DNA of 64,000 bases from Gelria sp. Kuro-4 (GCF_019668485.1 NZ_AP024619.1:1735001-1799000), one strand, 5' to 3'; positions 18,833-29,513 are shown, counted from the stretch's first letter. A program made the numbers and translations. Notes: generated by a model not told the origin, from the sequence alone.

Positions 18833-20908
18833 ATGGGTAAGGTACGCGTATACGAGCTGGCTAAAGAGCTGAAAGTGAGCAGCAAAGACCTGATGGAACT
18901 CCTGGCGGAGATGGGCATTCAGGTGAGAAACCATATGAGCGCTTTGGAGGACGAGGCGGTGGAACGGGTACGGGATGCCCTGGGGGGGGACGACGCTCCT
19001 GCAGCGCCGGACGTCCCTGCCGAGTTGGAAGTGGAAGTGGAGGAGGAAGAGATCCCCCGCAAGGCACTGGAGAAGAAGGGCCGTCCCAAAGGGAAGGATG
19101 GGCGGCCCAAGCGTGCCCGCCAAAGGAAGCGGGAGGAGCGCCGACCTGAAGAAGAAAAGGCGCCGAAGGAAGTGGAACTCCCGCCGCAGCTTACGGTGCA
19201 GGAACTGGCAACACGGCTGGGGAAGCCGGGTAGCCAGATAGTGAAGCTGCTTTTTGCCGACGGCATCATGGCCGGCCTTAACCAGAGCATCGAGTTCAGC
19301 ACTGCCGCCCAGGTGGCGCAGAAATTGGGCGTCACCGTTACCCGGGCGCAGCTGGAGCCGGAAGCGGCGCCGGCGCAAGAGGAGGACCGGCCGGAGGATC
19401 TCCGCGAGCGCCCCCCGGTGGTCACGGTTATGGGGCATGTGGACCACGGCAAGACCTCGCTCCTCGACGCCATCCGGCATACCCGCGTCACCGAGCAGGA
19501 GGCGGGCGGCATCACCCAGCACATCGGTGCTTCGGTGGTGGAGCACAAAGGGCGCCGGATTGTCTTCCTGGACACACCGGGGCACGAAGCCTTTACCGCC
19601 ATGCGGGCCCGGGGGGCGCAGGCGACGGACATCGCTGTGCTGGTGGTGGCGGCCGACGATGGGGTGATGCCGCAGACGGTGGAGGCGATCAACCACGCCA
19701 AGGCAGCCGGGGTGCCCATAATCGTGGCCATCAACAAGATGGATAAACCAGGGGCGCGGCCGGACCTGGTCAAGCAGCAGCTGACCGAATACGGGTTGGT
19801 CGCAGAGGAATGGGGGGGCGATACCATTTGCCTCCCGGTATCGGCGGTTAAAAAGCAGGGGATTGAGGATCTCCTGGAAATGATCCTCCTGGTGGCCGAC
19901 ATGCAGGAGCTCAAGGCCAACCCCAACCGCCCGGCGACGGGTATCATTATTGAAGCGGAGTTGGACCGGGGCCGCGGGCCGGTGGCGACGGTCCTGGTAC
20001 AAAGGGGCACGCTGCGCGTCGGCGATGCCGTGGTGGCCGGGACGGCCGCCGGGCGGGTGCGCGCCATGATGAACGATAAGGGCCAGCGGGTCAAGGCTGC
20101 GCGGCCGTCTGAGCCGGTGGCCGTGCTGGGGTTTGCCGAGGTGCCACAAGCTGGTGACCTTCTTAAGGTGGTAAGCGACGAAAAGACCGCCCGCGCCCTG
20201 GCCGACCGGGAGCGAGACCGCCTGCGGGAGAAGGAGCTCACGGCGCATCCCCACCTCACGCTGGACGAACTGTACCAGCGCATTCAAGAGGGCGAGGTTA
20301 AGGAGCTTAACCTGGTCATCAAGGCCGATGTCCAGGGTTCGGTGGAAGCGGTGCGCCAGGCCCTGGAAAAACTCTCCAACCCTGAGGTCAAGGTGAATGT
20401 TATCCACGGCGGCGTTGGCGCCATCACGGAAACGGATGTCATGCTGGCAGCTGCCTCCAGTGCCATTATCATCGGTTTTAATGTGCGCCCGGAGGGCAAG
20501 GCCGCCCAGTCGGCCGAGGAGCAGAAGGTCGATATTCGCCTCTACCGCATAATCTATGACGCTATCGATGATATTAAGGCGGCGATGCAGGGCCTGTTGG
20601 CGCCGAAACTCAGGGAGGTGGCTTTGGGCAGCGCCGAGGTGCGGGCGGTGTTCCACGTACCCAAGGTGGGCACGGTGGCCGGTTGCTACGTGCGCGACGG
20701 CAGATTCAGCAAAGATGCCCAGGTACGCCTGGTGCGGGACGGGGTTGTGGTCTACGAAGGCAAGGTGGCGTCGCTGCGGCGTTTCAAGGACGACGTGCGT
20801 GAAGTGGCTGCCGGTTACGAGTGCGGGATCACCCTGGTCAACTTTCAGGACTTCAAGGAGGGCGACACCCTGGAGGCGTTTGCAATTGAGGAAGTCCCGG
20901 TGGCGTGA
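18833..20908 (+). CDS. infB: Translation initiation factor IF-2
   Basis: GTPase that brings initiator tRNA to the 30S subunit. The 691-residue protein has the N-terminal IF2_N helix ([24 protein letters not shown]), a short charged linker, a second IF2_N copy ([23 protein letters not shown]), G1 [12 protein letters not shown] near residue 205, G3 DTPGHEAF, G4 NKMD, and domains II-IV. The linker is much shorter than in E. coli. ATG 18833 follows gggtgagag. It is the fifth gene of the nusA operon. Confidence 0.97.
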   Translation: MGKVRVYELAKELKVSSKDLMELLAEMGIQVRNHMSALEDEAVERVRDALGGDDAPAAPDVPAELEVEVEEEEIPRKALEKKGRPKGKDGRPKRARQRKREERRPEEEKAPKEVELPPQLTVQELATRLGKPGSQIVKLLFADGIMAGLNQSIEFSTAAQVAQKLGVTVTRAQLEPEAAPAQEEDRPEDLRERPPVVTVMGHVDHGKTSLLDAIRHTRVTEQEAGGITQHIGASVVEHKGRRIVFLDTPGHEAFTAMRARGAQATDIAVLVVAADDGVMPQTVEAINHAKAAGVPIIVAINKMDKPGARPDLVKQQLTEYGLVAEEWGGDTICLPVSAVKKQGIEDLLEMILLVADMQELKANPNRPATGIIIEAELDRGRGPVATVLVQRGTLRVGDAVVAGTAAGRVRAMMNDKGQRVKAARPSEPVAVLGFAEVPQAGDLLKVVSDEKTARALADRERDRLREKELTAHPHLTLDELYQRIQEGEVKELNLVIKADVQGSVEAVRQALEKLSNPEVKVNVIHGGVGAITETDVMLAAASSAIIIGFNVRPEGKAAQSAEEQKVDIRLYRIIYDAIDDIKAAMQGLLAPKLREVALGSAEVRAVFHVPKVGTVAGCYVRDGRFSKDAQVRLVRDGVVVYEGKVASLRRFKDDVREVAAGYECGITLVNFQDFKEGDTLEAFAIEEVPVA

Positions 20909-20937
20909 AGCTTCCATGAGGCGCGGAGGTGAGGGGT

Positions 20938-21348
20938 TTGGGAAAGCTGCGGGAGGCGAAGCTTGAGGAGGCATTCCGCCAAGAGATCAGCGCGCTCATT
21001 CAGCGCGAGGTGAAGGATCCGCGCATCGGCTTTGTGTCGGTCACGGATGTTGACGTTTCGGGCGATCTAAGACACGTGACCGTGTACGTGAGCGTTCTCG
21101 GCAGCGCCGAGGAGAAAAAGGCAACCCTGGCCGGCCTCGAGCGGGCAACCGGATTTATCCGCTCGGAGCTGGGGCGGCGGATCCGCCTGCGCTATACGCC
21201 GGAGATAGTTTTTTGCCTGGATGAATCCATCGCCCGCGGGGTAGAGCTTACAAACCTGATTACCCGTATCCAAAAGGAGGAAGGGGCCGGACAGGGTGCA
21301 GCAGCCGAAGACGGCGGCGGTCAAAAGGCTGATCGCCGAGAGCAGTGA
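20938..21348 (+). CDS. rbfA: 30S ribosome-binding factor RbfA
   Basis: Late 30S maturation factor with a type II KH fold. The protein runs to about 136 residues: LGKLREAKLEEAFRQEIS, LIQREVKDPRIGFVSVTDV, and RLRYTPEIVFCLDESI. TTG 20938 is preferred because GGAGGTGAGG ends just before it; GTG 20929 is in frame but overlaps that ribosome site. The C-terminal 20 or so residues are low-complexity Gly/Ala/Glu and overlap the start of nrnA by 53 bases. Confidence 0.93.
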   Translation: MGKLREAKLEEAFRQEISALIQREVKDPRIGFVSVTDVDVSGDLRHVTVYVSVLGSAEEKKATLAGLERATGFIRSELGRRIRLRYTPEIVFCLDESIARGVELTNLITRIQKEEGAGQGAAAEDGGGQKADRREQ

Positions 21349-22270
21349 GGTAGTGCTTCTTTGCCATATCGACCCTGACGGTGACGCCGTCGGGTCCTTG
21401 CTGGGGCTTGGATTGGCGCTTCTGGCCGGCGGGCACCGGGTGACGATGATAAGCCCGGACGGCGTACCGCACAACTACGCCTTCCTTCCGGGAGCGGACA
21501 GGGTGGAAAAGGCGGCAGCGGCGGGCGGCGACCCGGTCGTCCTGGTACTGGATTGCGGCGACCTGGAGCGCCTGGGGCCGCTCAAGGAGTGGGCGGCTCA
21601 CCAAGGGAAACTCGTCAACATCGACCACCATCCCACCAACCAGGGCTTTGGCCGCTATAACCTGGTCGATCCGGGCGCGGCGGCGACAGCGGAGTTGGTT
21701 CTCGCCTTGATCGAAGAAATGGCCCTGCCGCTTACACCCCAGGTGGCGAACTGCCTTTATACCGGCCTTCATACCGATACCGGCGGCTTTCGCTACGAGA
21801 ACACCAGCGCGCGCGCCCACCGGGCGGCGGAACGCCTGCTGGCGGCGGGGGCCAAGCCCTGGGAGATCGCAGAGAACGTCTATAACACCAAGCCGCTGGC
21901 GCAGGTCCTGCTTTTGCGCGAGGCTTTGGCCCGGCTTGAAATGGACGAGAGCGGTCGCATCGCCTGGATGAGTTTACCCCGGTCTGTTTTTGCCGCCTGC
22001 GGCACCAACGATACCGGTGGCCTGATCGATTATCCGCGGATGATCGCCGGGGTGGAGGTGGCGCTGCTTTTTAAAGAAGCAGAAGACGGTACCGTGCGCG
22101 TAGGCCTCCGCTCGCGGCGGGTTGACGTGAGCCGGCTGGCCCTGCGCTTCGGCGGCGGGGGACATGCCCGCGCGGCAGGCTGCAGCGTGGCCGGGCCGCT
22201 GGCGCACGCCGAGCGGGTAGTCCTGGCGGCCGCCCGGCAGGCCTTGGAGGAGGAGGCCGGGAATGCTTAG
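21296..22270 (+). CDS. nrnA: Oligoribonuclease/pAp phosphatase NrnA (DHH-DHHA1)
   Basis: Degrades short oligonucleotides from the 5' end and dephosphorylates pAp. The 324-residue protein has the DHH phosphoesterase motifs LLCHIDPDGDAVGS (about 22-35), VLDCGD (about 85) and NIDHHPTN, and the C-terminal DHHA1 glycine motif RFGGGGHARAAGC. The start is GTG 21296, with AAGGAGG about 15 bases upstream inside rbfA. The overlap with rbfA and the 8-base overlap with truB indicate tight coupling, as in many Firmicutes. Confidence 0.93.
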   Translation: MQQPKTAAVKRLIAESSEVVLLCHIDPDGDAVGSLLGLGLALLAGGHRVTMISPDGVPHNYAFLPGADRVEKAAAAGGDPVVLVLDCGDLERLGPLKEWAAHQGKLVNIDHHPTNQGFGRYNLVDPGAAATAELVLALIEEMALPLTPQVANCLYTGLHTDTGGFRYENTSARAHRAAERLLAAGAKPWEIAENVYNTKPLAQVLLLREALARLEMDESGRIAWMSLPRSVFAACGTNDTGGLIDYPRMIAGVEVALLFKEAEDGTVRVGLRSRRVDVSRLALRFGGGGHARAAGCSVAGPLAHAERVVLAAARQALEEEAGNA

Positions 22271-23174
22271 CGGGTTCATCAACATCCTCAAACCGCCCGG
22301 CCTGACGTCCCATGCGGTGGTGGCGAGGGTACGGCGGCTCCTCGGTGAGCGCCGGGTAGGACATGCAGGCACCCTGGATCCTGCGGCCAGCGGCGTCCTG
22401 GTGGTGGCTGTGGGCCGGGCCACCCGGCTCATCGCTCACCTGGAGGGCAGCAAGACTTATCGGGGCGAGATAACCTTTGGCATCGGCACCACGACCCTGG
22501 ATGCCGAGGGCGAAATAACGCGTGCGGTTCCCTGTTCGGTCGCTGCGGCCCAGCTCCGGGAGGTACTACCACGCTTTCGCGGTACCATCGACCAGGTGCC
22601 GCCCATGGTTTCGGCCGTGCACCACCAGGGGCGGCGGCTGTACGAGCTCGCCCGCTCCGGTGTGGAGGTGGAGCGTCAGCCCCGGCGGGTACATATTACG
22701 CGCCTTGAGCTCATTTCTTTCTACCCCGACCCGCTGCACCCGCGGGCGCTCATTGAATGCACCTGTTCGGCCGGCACGTATGTGCGGGCCTTGGCCGCGG
22801 ACATCGGCCGGGCGCTGGGAACGGAAGCCCATCTTTCCTTCCTGTTGCGTACCAGGAGCGGGTCTTTCGCTTTGGACTCCAGCCTTACCTTGGCCGAACT
22901 CGAAGCGGCCGTCGGCAGGGGAGTAGAGCGCACATGGCTCTGCCCCCCGGAAAGCGGGCTGGGGCACCTGGCAGCGGTGACGCTGCCGGAGGAAGAAAGC
23001 GAGCGCTTCCGGCACGGCAATGCCGTCTTCCACCCAAGCTCCGGTGGCCCGGCTCTGGGGCAGGCCTTGGTTGTGTACGGGCCGGGTCGAAGCTTTCTGG
23101 GCGTGGGGCGCCTGGAGCACAGGGAAGAGGCCCTTTGGCTCCAACCGGATGTGGTTTTCCCTAAGGAGTGTTGA
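22263..23174 (+). CDS. truB: tRNA pseudouridine(55) synthase
   Basis: Makes pseudouridine 55 in the T-loop of tRNAs. The 303-residue protein has the catalytic-Asp motif VGHAGTLDPAASGVL, the KTYRGEITFG segment, RFRGTIDQVPPMVSAVHHQGRRLYELAR and CSAGTYVRALAADIG. The C-terminal ~70 residues (about 230-300) form a PUA-like RNA-binding domain. ATG 22263 overlaps nrnA by 8 bases. It is followed by ribF, the normal truB-ribF pair. Confidence 0.96.
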   Translation: MLSGFINILKPPGLTSHAVVARVRRLLGERRVGHAGTLDPAASGVLVVAVGRATRLIAHLEGSKTYRGEITFGIGTTTLDAEGEITRAVPCSVAAAQLREVLPRFRGTIDQVPPMVSAVHHQGRRLYELARSGVEVERQPRRVHITRLELISFYPDPLHPRALIECTCSAGTYVRALAADIGRALGTEAHLSFLLRTRSGSFALDSSLTLAELEAAVGRGVERTWLCPPESGLGHLAAVTLPEEESERFRHGNAVFHPSSGGPALGQALVVYGPGRSFLGVGRLEHREEALWLQPDVVFPKEC

Positions 23175-23180
23175 GGAAAC

Positions 23181-24158
23181 TTGGACATCATACGGGGACT
23201 GGAAAACTGGGTGAGCAGGGAGCCGGCGGGGAGTGTGGCCCTGGGCTTTTTCGACGGCGTGCACCGGGGCCACCAGCAGATCATTGCAACTTCGGTGCAG
23301 GCCGCTAAGGAGCGGGGTTTAAAGAGCGTGGTCCTGACGTTTGAACCCCACCCGCTGGCGGTGCTTGAACCGGAGGCTGCACCGCCTCTTCTTACCCCCT
23401 TTGCGGAAAAGGCGCGCCTCATCCGGCAGCTGGGGGTGGATACGCTTTTGGTCCTGCCTTTTACGCCGGCGCTGGCGGCTCTTGAGGCGGCGCTGTTTGC
23501 GCGTGAGGTGCTGGCGGGGCGCCTGGCGGCGCGGCATGTTACCGTGGGCTACAACTACAGCTTCGGGCGGGGGGGAGAAGGTACGCCGGCGGCTTTGACG
23601 GCCTGGGGCCGCCAGCTCGGGTTTGCGGTGACTGTGGTGCCGCCGGTCCTCGTTGCCGGCGAGGCTGTTTCCAGCAGCGCCCTGCGGCTTCTCATCGCCC
23701 GGGGAGACATGGAGAAGGCGACTTCCTTCCTGGGACGGCCGCCCGCCATCAGCGGCCGTGTGGTGACTGGGGCCCGGCGGGGAAGAGGGCTGGGTTTTCC
23801 TACGGCCAACGTGGAGCTGAAAAAGGAACTGGTGCTGCCGCGCCGGGGCGTGTATGCCGTGCGCACCTGGTACCGCCGCCGCTCTTTCCCCGGCGTGGCC
23901 AACATCGGGCAGGTACCAACCTTCGGGGGCAGCCGGCTGCAGCTGGAGGTGCACTTTTTCGATTTCCACGGGAACCTCTATGGAAAACGCCTGCGCGTGG
24001 AGTTCATTTCGTTTCTCCGGCCGGAACGGACCTTTCCTTCGGCCGCAGAGTTAAAAGCGCAGATCGAGGCCGATGCCCGGTGCGCACGGGAGCTTCTCAG
24101 CCGCCTGGCGGCGGGGAAAAGTTCGCCCGCCTTTGTTTACAACGACGGGGGTTTATGA
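23181..24158 (+). CDS. ribF: Bifunctional riboflavin kinase/FAD synthetase
   Basis: Converts riboflavin to FMN and FAD. The N-terminal adenylyltransferase domain has FFDGVHRGHQQII (about 28-40), YNYSFGRGGEGT and SSSALRLLIARGDM. The C-terminal flavokinase domain has GRVVTGARRGRGLGFPTANV and FGGSRLQLEVHFFDF. It has 325 residues. The start is TTG 23181 with a modest gagga site. It closes the nusA operon before two small genes. Confidence 0.95.
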   Translation: MDIIRGLENWVSREPAGSVALGFFDGVHRGHQQIIATSVQAAKERGLKSVVLTFEPHPLAVLEPEAAPPLLTPFAEKARLIRQLGVDTLLVLPFTPALAALEAALFAREVLAGRLAARHVTVGYNYSFGRGGEGTPAALTAWGRQLGFAVTVVPPVLVAGEAVSSSALRLLIARGDMEKATSFLGRPPAISGRVVTGARRGRGLGFPTANVELKKELVLPRRGVYAVRTWYRRRSFPGVANIGQVPTFGGSRLQLEVHFFDFHGNLYGKRLRVEFISFLRPERTFPSAAELKAQIEADARCARELLSRLAAGKSSPAFVYNDGGL

Positions 24159-24196
24159 TAGAATCTAGCCGAGGCGACCGGAAGGAGCGATAGCCC

Positions 24197-24400
24197 ATGG
24201 AGGGCGGCTGGGATCAACTGCCCGAGGAAGAGCTGAAGGCGATGCTGGCTCGCATCGCCCGTATCTGCGCCAGCCAGGAATTCCAGGATCTCAGGCTGGA
24301 GCTGGAGGGTATTTACCGGCAAGCGAATGCGGAAAACCCCTACCTGGCTGCTTTTCAGGACGCTCTTTACGCCCTCTTGGTGCAGGGCGAAGGAGCGTAG
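24197..24400 (+). CDS. Small hypothetical acidic helical protein
   Basis: A 67-residue protein starting at ATG 24197 after a ggaaggagcg site. It is rich in Glu, Leu and Ala and predicted to be almost wholly helical (LPEEELKAMLARIARICASQEFQDLRLELEGIYRQAN). I do not recognise a family. It lies between ribF and rpsO. Coding is supported by the ribosome site and by a tight fit between neighbours. Confidence 0.55.
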   Translation: MEGGWDQLPEEELKAMLARIARICASQEFQDLRLELEGIYRQANAENPYLAAFQDALYALLVQGEGA

Positions 24401-24421
24401 GGCGTAAGCCCTGGCTATGGC

Positions 24422-24652
24422 ATGGCACAGCTCAAGGTTGTGATAACCGAGCATGCCCGGCAGCGGCTCCAGCAAGACCGGCAGGGCGGGATCACGCTGG
24501 AAGATATAGTGAGCGCGGCGTACAGCATTCCAGGGCGCATTCCCTCGGCGACGCGGTTTCGGAGCTTTGTGGCCGCATCGGGACGCTCTTTCGACCTCGT
24601 GGCTAAAGATACCCGGGTGGGTCGTCTGGTTATCACCGTGATCGGTAAGTAA
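24422..24652 (+). CDS. Small DUF4258-like protein
   Basis: A 76-residue protein: [27 protein letters not shown], then [21 protein letters not shown] and a C-terminal RLVITVIGK strand. 'H A xx R' followed by a beta-rich half is the pattern of the DUF4258 group, which is related to RelE/BrnT-like toxin folds. No antitoxin-like partner is obvious, although the 67-residue helical protein just upstream is next to it. No strong ribosome site was found. The function is unknown. Confidence 0.55.
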   Translation: MAQLKVVITEHARQRLQQDRQGGITLEDIVSAAYSIPGRIPSATRFRSFVAASGRSFDLVAKDTRVGRLVITVIGK

Positions 24653-24731
24653 TGAACCTCAGGCGCGGATCACCGCAACTCCGGCGGTCATCTGGGACTG
24701 GGGGGATTGGCAAGAGCAGGAGGTGAAAGCT

Positions 24732-25001
24732 GTGGCATTATCCAGCGAGAAGAAACAGGACATTATCGAGAAGTTCAAGCTCCATGAGCAGGACACGGGC
24801 TCGCCGGAGGTTCAAATCGCCATCCTGACCGAGCGCATCAATTACCTGACGGAGCACCTGAAGGAACACAAGAAGGACCATCACTCCCGGCGGGGACTGC
24901 TCAAGATGGTGGGCCGGCGGCGTGGCTTGCTCAACTACCTCAAGGAAAGGGACATTGAAAGGTACCGTAACCTGGTGGATAAGCTGGGCTTAAGGCACTA
25001 A
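24732..25001 (+). CDS. rpsO: 30S ribosomal protein S15
   Basis: An 89-residue protein, the exact family length, binding 16S rRNA early in 30S assembly. It reads [36 protein letters not shown]-like sequence with the conserved [25 protein letters not shown] motif. The start is GTG 24732 with AGGAGGTGAAAG upstream; a longer in-frame start at 24723 would break the family N-terminus. It is followed by a strong terminator and then pnp. Confidence 0.97.
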   Translation: MALSSEKKQDIIEKFKLHEQDTGSPEVQIAILTERINYLTEHLKEHKKDHHSRRGLLKMVGRRRGLLNYLKERDIERYRNLVDKLGLRH

Positions 25002-25024
25002 GAGCGGGGCGACCCGCTCTTTTC
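25001..25024 (+). terminator. Intrinsic terminator after rpsO
   Basis: AGAGCGGG (25001-25008) pairs with CCCGCTCT (25013-25020) around a GCGA tetraloop and is followed by a short T-run. The stem begins at the last base of the rpsO stop codon. Confidence 0.8.
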
Positions 25025-25114
25025 AATAGCGCGGGTCTCGGACTTGGTAAAAAAGGAAATACTAACCCCAGTGGCGAAAAGAGAGAAGGACATAAGAGAA
25101 GGAGGTTAACTAAT

Positions 25115-27223
25115 TTGCCGGAGGTTTTCCAAACCACGCTGGCCGGCCGGCCGCTCAGCGTGGAGATTGGTCACGTGGCCAAGCAGGCCGATGGCGCAGC
25201 GCTGGTGCGTTACGGCGACACCGTGGTGCTCGTTACGGCCTGCTGCTCGGATGCGCCCCGGGAAGGCATCGACTTTTTCCCCTTGACGGTGGATTATGAG
25301 GAACGGCTTTACGCTGTGGGCAAGATTCCGGGTGGTTTCATCAAGAGGGAGGGGCGGCCCAGCGAAAAAGCGATCCTTTCCGCCCGCCTCATCGACCGGC
25401 CGATTCGTCCCTTGTTCCCCAAGGGATTCCGCAATGATGTCCAGGTCATCGCGCTGGTTCTTTCGGTAGACCAGAATAACTCGCCGCAAATTGCTGCCAT
25501 GCTGGGCACCTCGGTGGCGCTTTCCATCTCCGACATCCCCTTCGACGGTCCCATCGCCGGGGTGGTGGTGGGCCTGGTGGGGGACGAGCTGGTGCTGAAT
25601 CCCACCATTGCTGAGCAGGAAACCAGCCGCCTGCATCTGACGGTGGCCGGTAAGAAGGACGCGGTCATGATGGTGGAGGCCGGCGCAGACGAGGTTGAGG
25701 AGGAGACTATGCTCCGGGCCATCGCCTTCGGGCACGAGGCCATCAAGGAACTGGTCGCCTTCCAGGAAGAGATTGTTGCCAAGGTGGGAAAGGAGAAACG
25801 CCAGGCGCTTCTTTACCGGGTGGATCCGGAGGTCGAAGCCAAGGTCCGGGAGTATGCGGAACCGAAGCTCCTGGAAGCGCTGGCCACCCCGGAAAAGCTG
25901 CAGCGGGAAGAAGCGCTGGATAAGGTGGAAGAGGATGCGGTGCTGAGCTTCCTGGAGGAGTTCCCCGAGAAGGAAAAGGACATCCGCGAGGTGGTGCACC
26001 AGCTGACGAAGGAACTGGTGCGCAGGATGATCCTTGAGCGGCACGTGCGTCCCGATGGTCGCTCCCTGGAGGAAATCCGTCCCATCAGCGTGGAGGTGGG
26101 CCTGCTGCCGCGCGTCCACGGTTCGGGGCTCTTTACCCGCGGCCAGACCCAAGTGCTGACCAGCTTGACGCTGGGGGCCGTCAGCGATGAGCAGATTCTC
26201 GACGGCCTGGGGGTGGAAGAATCCAAACGCTTTATGCATCATTATAACTTCCCGCCCTTTAGCACGGGTGAAACACGGCCCATGCGCGCTCCGGGGCGCC
26301 GTGAAGTAGGGCATGGCGCCTTGGCCGAGCGTGCTCTGGAGCCCATGATACCCGCCGAGAGCGAGTTCCCCTACACCATCCGCCTGGTTTCGGAGGTGCT
26401 GGAGTCCAACGGTTCTACCTCGATGGCCAGCGTGTGCGGCAGCACTCTGGCTTTGATGGACGGCGGGGTGCCGATTAAGGCACCGGTGGCCGGGGTGGCC
26501 ATGGGCCTCATCAAAGAGGGCGACAATTTCGCCGTGCTCACCGACATCCAGGGCCTGGAAGACGCCATGGGCGATATGGACTTCAAGGTGGCGGGAACGG
26601 CTGCCGGGATCAACGCGCTGCAGATGGACATCAAGGTCCACGGCATCACCATCGACATCCTGCGGCAGGCGCTGGAGCAGGCACGGCGCGGACGCCTGTT
26701 CATCCTGGACAAGATGCTCAGCGTGATTGACCGGCCGCGTCCCGAGCTTTCGCCCTACGCGCCCCGCATGCTCACCATGGAGATCGACCCCGACAAGATC
26801 CGGGACGTTATCGGCCCGGGCGGCAAGACCATCCGCAAGATCATCGAGGAGACGGGCGTACAGATCGATATCGAGGACGACGGACGTGTCTTTATTACCG
26901 CGGTGGATGAGAACGCCGCTCACCGGGCGCAGGAGAAGATCAAGGCCCTCACGCGCGATGTGGTAGTGGGTGAGATCTACGTCGGTCGCGTTACCCGCCT
27001 GATGAACTTCGGGGCCTTTGTCGAGATCCTTCCAGGCAAGGAAGGGCTGGTGCACATTTCCCAGCTGGCGCGGGAGCGGGTGGCGCGGGTGGAGGATGTC
27101 GTCCACGTTGGCGACGAAGTGGTGGTCAAGGTGACCGAGATTGACCGCCAGGGCAGGATAAACCTCTCGCGCAAGGAAGCCCTCAAGGCGGAAGGGAAAA
27201 AGGACAAGGCAGGTTCCCGCTGA
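25115..27223 (+). CDS. pnp: Polyribonucleotide nucleotidyltransferase (PNPase)
   Basis: Phosphorolytic 3'-5' exoribonuclease. The 702-residue protein contains two RNase PH domains (about 1-230 and 310-550) joined by a helical domain, with [18 protein letters not shown] and [19 protein letters not shown] in the second, then a KH domain ([19 protein letters not shown]) and an S1 domain ([35 protein letters not shown]). TTG 25115 follows the strong site aaggaggtt. It has its own terminator downstream. Confidence 0.97.
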   Translation: MPEVFQTTLAGRPLSVEIGHVAKQADGAALVRYGDTVVLVTACCSDAPREGIDFFPLTVDYEERLYAVGKIPGGFIKREGRPSEKAILSARLIDRPIRPLFPKGFRNDVQVIALVLSVDQNNSPQIAAMLGTSVALSISDIPFDGPIAGVVVGLVGDELVLNPTIAEQETSRLHLTVAGKKDAVMMVEAGADEVEEETMLRAIAFGHEAIKELVAFQEEIVAKVGKEKRQALLYRVDPEVEAKVREYAEPKLLEALATPEKLQREEALDKVEEDAVLSFLEEFPEKEKDIREVVHQLTKELVRRMILERHVRPDGRSLEEIRPISVEVGLLPRVHGSGLFTRGQTQVLTSLTLGAVSDEQILDGLGVEESKRFMHHYNFPPFSTGETRPMRAPGRREVGHGALAERALEPMIPAESEFPYTIRLVSEVLESNGSTSMASVCGSTLALMDGGVPIKAPVAGVAMGLIKEGDNFAVLTDIQGLEDAMGDMDFKVAGTAAGINALQMDIKVHGITIDILRQALEQARRGRLFILDKMLSVIDRPRPELSPYAPRMLTMEIDPDKIRDVIGPGGKTIRKIIEETGVQIDIEDDGRVFITAVDENAAHRAQEKIKALTRDVVVGEIYVGRVTRLMNFGAFVEILPGKEGLVHISQLARERVARVEDVVHVGDEVVVKVTEIDRQGRINLSRKEALKAEGKKDKAGSR

Positions 27224-27231
27224 CCGCAACC

Positions 27232-27263
27232 AAGCATAAACTCACCTGGGTTTATGCTTTTTT
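27232..27263 (+). terminator. Intrinsic terminator after pnp
   Basis: AAGCATAAA (27232-27240) pairs with TTTATGCTT (27251-27259) and runs into six T residues. It sits just after the pnp stop. Confidence 0.9.
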
Positions 27264-27290
27264 CATTTGCCCCGCCCTAAGGCACCTGGT

Positions 27291-27319
27291 TTACAGCCAG
27301 TTGCCTTTTTCGGTATAAT
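27291..27319 (+). promoter_or_regulatory. Promoter of the M16 peptidase-dut unit
   Basis: TTACAG at 27291-27296 and a perfect TATAAT at 27314-27319 with a 17-base spacer, directly after the pnp terminator. The predicted transcript would have a leader of about 120 bases before TTG 27449. Confidence 0.65.
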
Positions 27320-27448
27320 AACTGCGTGTGTCATCCCAGGCCGGCAGTGAGTTGATGGCTTGCGTTTCTGGCGAGGTTGCCTTGAGCCGGCGCTCCTGGG
27401 AGGCGGCGGTGGGCAGGTGAACGGCCCGCCACAAGAGGGGGAATAGTT

Positions 27449-28687
27449 TTGTATAATAAGAGCACTTTGCCCGGGGGCATCCGCGTTATCACCGAAGAGA
27501 TCCCCGGCCTTTCTTCGGTGAGCGTAGGGCTCTGGGTTAATGTGGGTTCCAAGTACGAAAGCGAGGCCGAGGCCGGGGTTTCCCATCTTATTGAACACCT
27601 GCTCTTCAAGGGAACCGGCAGGCGCACGGCGCGCGAAATTGCAGAAGCCATCGATTCCGTCGGCGGTCAGCTGAATGCCTTCACCTCGAAGGAGTACACC
27701 TGCTACTATGCCAAGGTGCTGGGTGAACACCTGCCCCTGGCGCTGGATGTTCTGGCCGACATGTTCCTGGAGCCGCTGTTTGCGCCCGCGGACATCGTCC
27801 GGGAAAAGCAGGTTGTCCTAGAGGAGATCCGCATGTATGAGGACTCCCCCGACGAACTGGTGCACGACCTCTTGACGGAGGTGACCTGGCCGGGCCACCC
27901 GCTGGGACGCCCTACCCTGGGAACGAAGAAGAGCTTGAGCGGTCTTACACCGGAGGTGATCAGGTCCTTTTATGAAGAGCACTACACGCCAGCCGACCTG
28001 GTGATTACGGCGGCCGGGCGCCTGAAGCACGCCGAGGTGGCGGAGCTCTGCCGCCGGCACTTTGCCGGCTTCAGCCGCCCGAACGTGCCTTCTACCCAAC
28101 GGACACCCCTTTTTCAGCCGGGACGGCGGGTGTTCACCCGCAACACGGAACAGGTCCATGTCTGCCTGGGTGCTCCGGGCGTGGCGGCGGAAGACGAAAG
28201 CAACTACGTGGTGGAGGTTACCAACAGCATCCTCGGCGGCGGGTTATCCTCCCGCTTGTTCCAGCACATCCGCGAGGAGAAGGGCCTGGCTTACTCGGTG
28301 TATTCTTACCACACCGCCTACCAGGGGGTAGGCCTGTTTACGGTCTACATGGGGCTGAGCGCCGCGAACCTGCGCGCGGGTCTGGCGATGGCCGGCGAGG
28401 AGCTGCAAAAGCTGCTGCAGGAGGGGGTACCGGAGGAAGACGTCCAGCGCGCCCGGCAGCAGGTCCTGGGAAGCTTTCTTCTCAGCCTGGAGAACAGCAC
28501 CAACCGTATGATCCGCCTGGGCAAGCAGGAGCTGAGCTTGGGCCGGTACATCCCGGTGGACGAAGTAGAAACGAAGCTGAGGAGCGTCACCGCGCAGGAC
28601 GTCAAGTGCCTGGCGGCCCGGGCCTTTAACGCCGAGCAACTGACGACGGTTATCTTGGGGCCGGTGGACGGCGGTGAGTTGGACTGA
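27449..28687 (+). CDS. M16 family zinc peptidase (YmxG/MlpA-like)
   Basis: A 412-residue peptidase of the processing-protease type. The inverted zinc motif HLIEH lies at residues 46-50, with the distal Glu expected in the [29 protein letters not shown] region. The C-terminal M16 domain contains [24 protein letters not shown]. The homologue sits next to pnp and ymxH in Bacillus. The start is TTG 27449 after agaggggg. It overlaps dut by 1 base (TGATG). Confidence 0.93.
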   Translation: MYNKSTLPGGIRVITEEIPGLSSVSVGLWVNVGSKYESEAEAGVSHLIEHLLFKGTGRRTAREIAEAIDSVGGQLNAFTSKEYTCYYAKVLGEHLPLALDVLADMFLEPLFAPADIVREKQVVLEEIRMYEDSPDELVHDLLTEVTWPGHPLGRPTLGTKKSLSGLTPEVIRSFYEEHYTPADLVITAAGRLKHAEVAELCRRHFAGFSRPNVPSTQRTPLFQPGRRVFTRNTEQVHVCLGAPGVAAEDESNYVVEVTNSILGGGLSSRLFQHIREEKGLAYSVYSYHTAYQGVGLFTVYMGLSAANLRAGLAMAGEELQKLLQEGVPEEDVQRARQQVLGSFLLSLENSTNRMIRLGKQELSLGRYIPVDEVETKLRSVTAQDVKCLAARAFNAEQLTTVILGPVDGGELD

Positions 28688-29130
28688 TGGAGAGGGTCCC
28701 GGTGGTGCGCCTGCCCCACGGTGCCGGCCTGCCGCTGCCGCAGTACATGAGCCCGGGGGCGGCGGGAGCGGACCTTTATGCCGCCCTGGCTGCGCCGCTG
28801 ACCATCCCGCCGGGCGGTCGCGCCTTGGTCCCCACCGGCCTGGCCTTGGCGCTGCCGCCGGGCTGGGAGGCCCAGGTGCGCCCGCGCAGCGGTCTGGCCT
28901 GGCGGCATGGCGTTACCGTGCTCAACAGCCCCGGCACCATCGACAGCGACTACCGCGGCGAGGTGCAGGTGATTCTGGTCAATCTGGGGACGGAGCCGTT
29001 CGTCGTCCGGCGCGGTGAGCGCATCGCCCAGCTGGTGGTGAGCCCGGCCGTGCAGGTTTGCTTCGCTGAGGTGGAGGAACTGCCGCCCACCGAGCGCGGA
29101 GCGGGCGGCTTCGGCCATACCGGGCGTTAG
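28687..29130 (+). CDS. dut: dUTP diphosphatase
   Basis: Hydrolyses dUTP to dUMP, keeping uracil out of DNA. The 147-residue trimeric-type enzyme shows all five motifs: [42 protein letters not shown] and the C-terminal P-loop-like [15 protein letters not shown] 28687 overlaps the preceding gene's stop, so translation is likely coupled. Confidence 0.96.
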   Translation: MERVPVVRLPHGAGLPLPQYMSPGAAGADLYAALAAPLTIPPGGRALVPTGLALALPPGWEAQVRPRSGLAWRHGVTVLNSPGTIDSDYRGEVQVILVNLGTEPFVVRRGERIAQLVVSPAVQVCFAEVEELPPTERGAGGFGHTGR

Positions 29131-29183
29131 CATTTACCCCCTTTGCGCTGCATAGGATTTAGCAGCGAGGAGGGGGTGCTTTT

Positions 29184-29513
29184 ATGCTTGGGGTTGTCCT
29201 GGGCGTCGGGCTGGTGGCCTTGACTTATCTTTCCGTAACCGAACGGGCCAAGGGACACCGGCGCGCGTTCAGCCGGGGTGAGGAACTGCCGGTGGAACCG
29301 CGTGCTTCGGCCATGTCCCAGGCGCTGGTGGAATTGGTGGCCACGGCGGGCGGCATCTACCTGGCGCTCGTTCTGGTGCGCAATTTTTTGCGGGTTGATC
29401 TTCCGGAACGGGTGGCTTTTTTCGGCTTTCAGGTGGAACCGCTGGCTACCCTGTCGCTTTTCCTGGCACTGCTGCAGCCCTATCTAACCCGCCTCTTGCA
29501 GCGCAGCCTGTAG
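29184..29513 (+). CDS. Hypothetical small membrane protein
   Basis: A 109-residue protein with an N-terminal membrane segment (about 1-15, MLGVVLGVGLVALTYLSV), a polar stretch, and two further hydrophobic segments around residues 48-66 and 78-98. A strong gcgaggagggggtg site precedes ATG 29184. It lies between dut and the YmxH-type gene, and I know no family for it. Confidence 0.6.
   Translation: MLGVVLGVGLVALTYLSVTERAKGHRRAFSRGEELPVEPRASAMSQALVELVATAGGIYLALVLVRNFLRVDLPERVAFFGFQVEPLATLSLFLALLQPYLTRLLQRSL

Noticed and set aside
18764-20974. A 736-codon open frame on the minus strand opposite infB (and similar ones opposite pnp at 25106-27229 and polC at 12775-14607)
   Set aside because: These are mirror frames caused by GC-rich third positions in strongly conserved plus-strand genes. 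They have no ribosome sites and no recognisable motifs.
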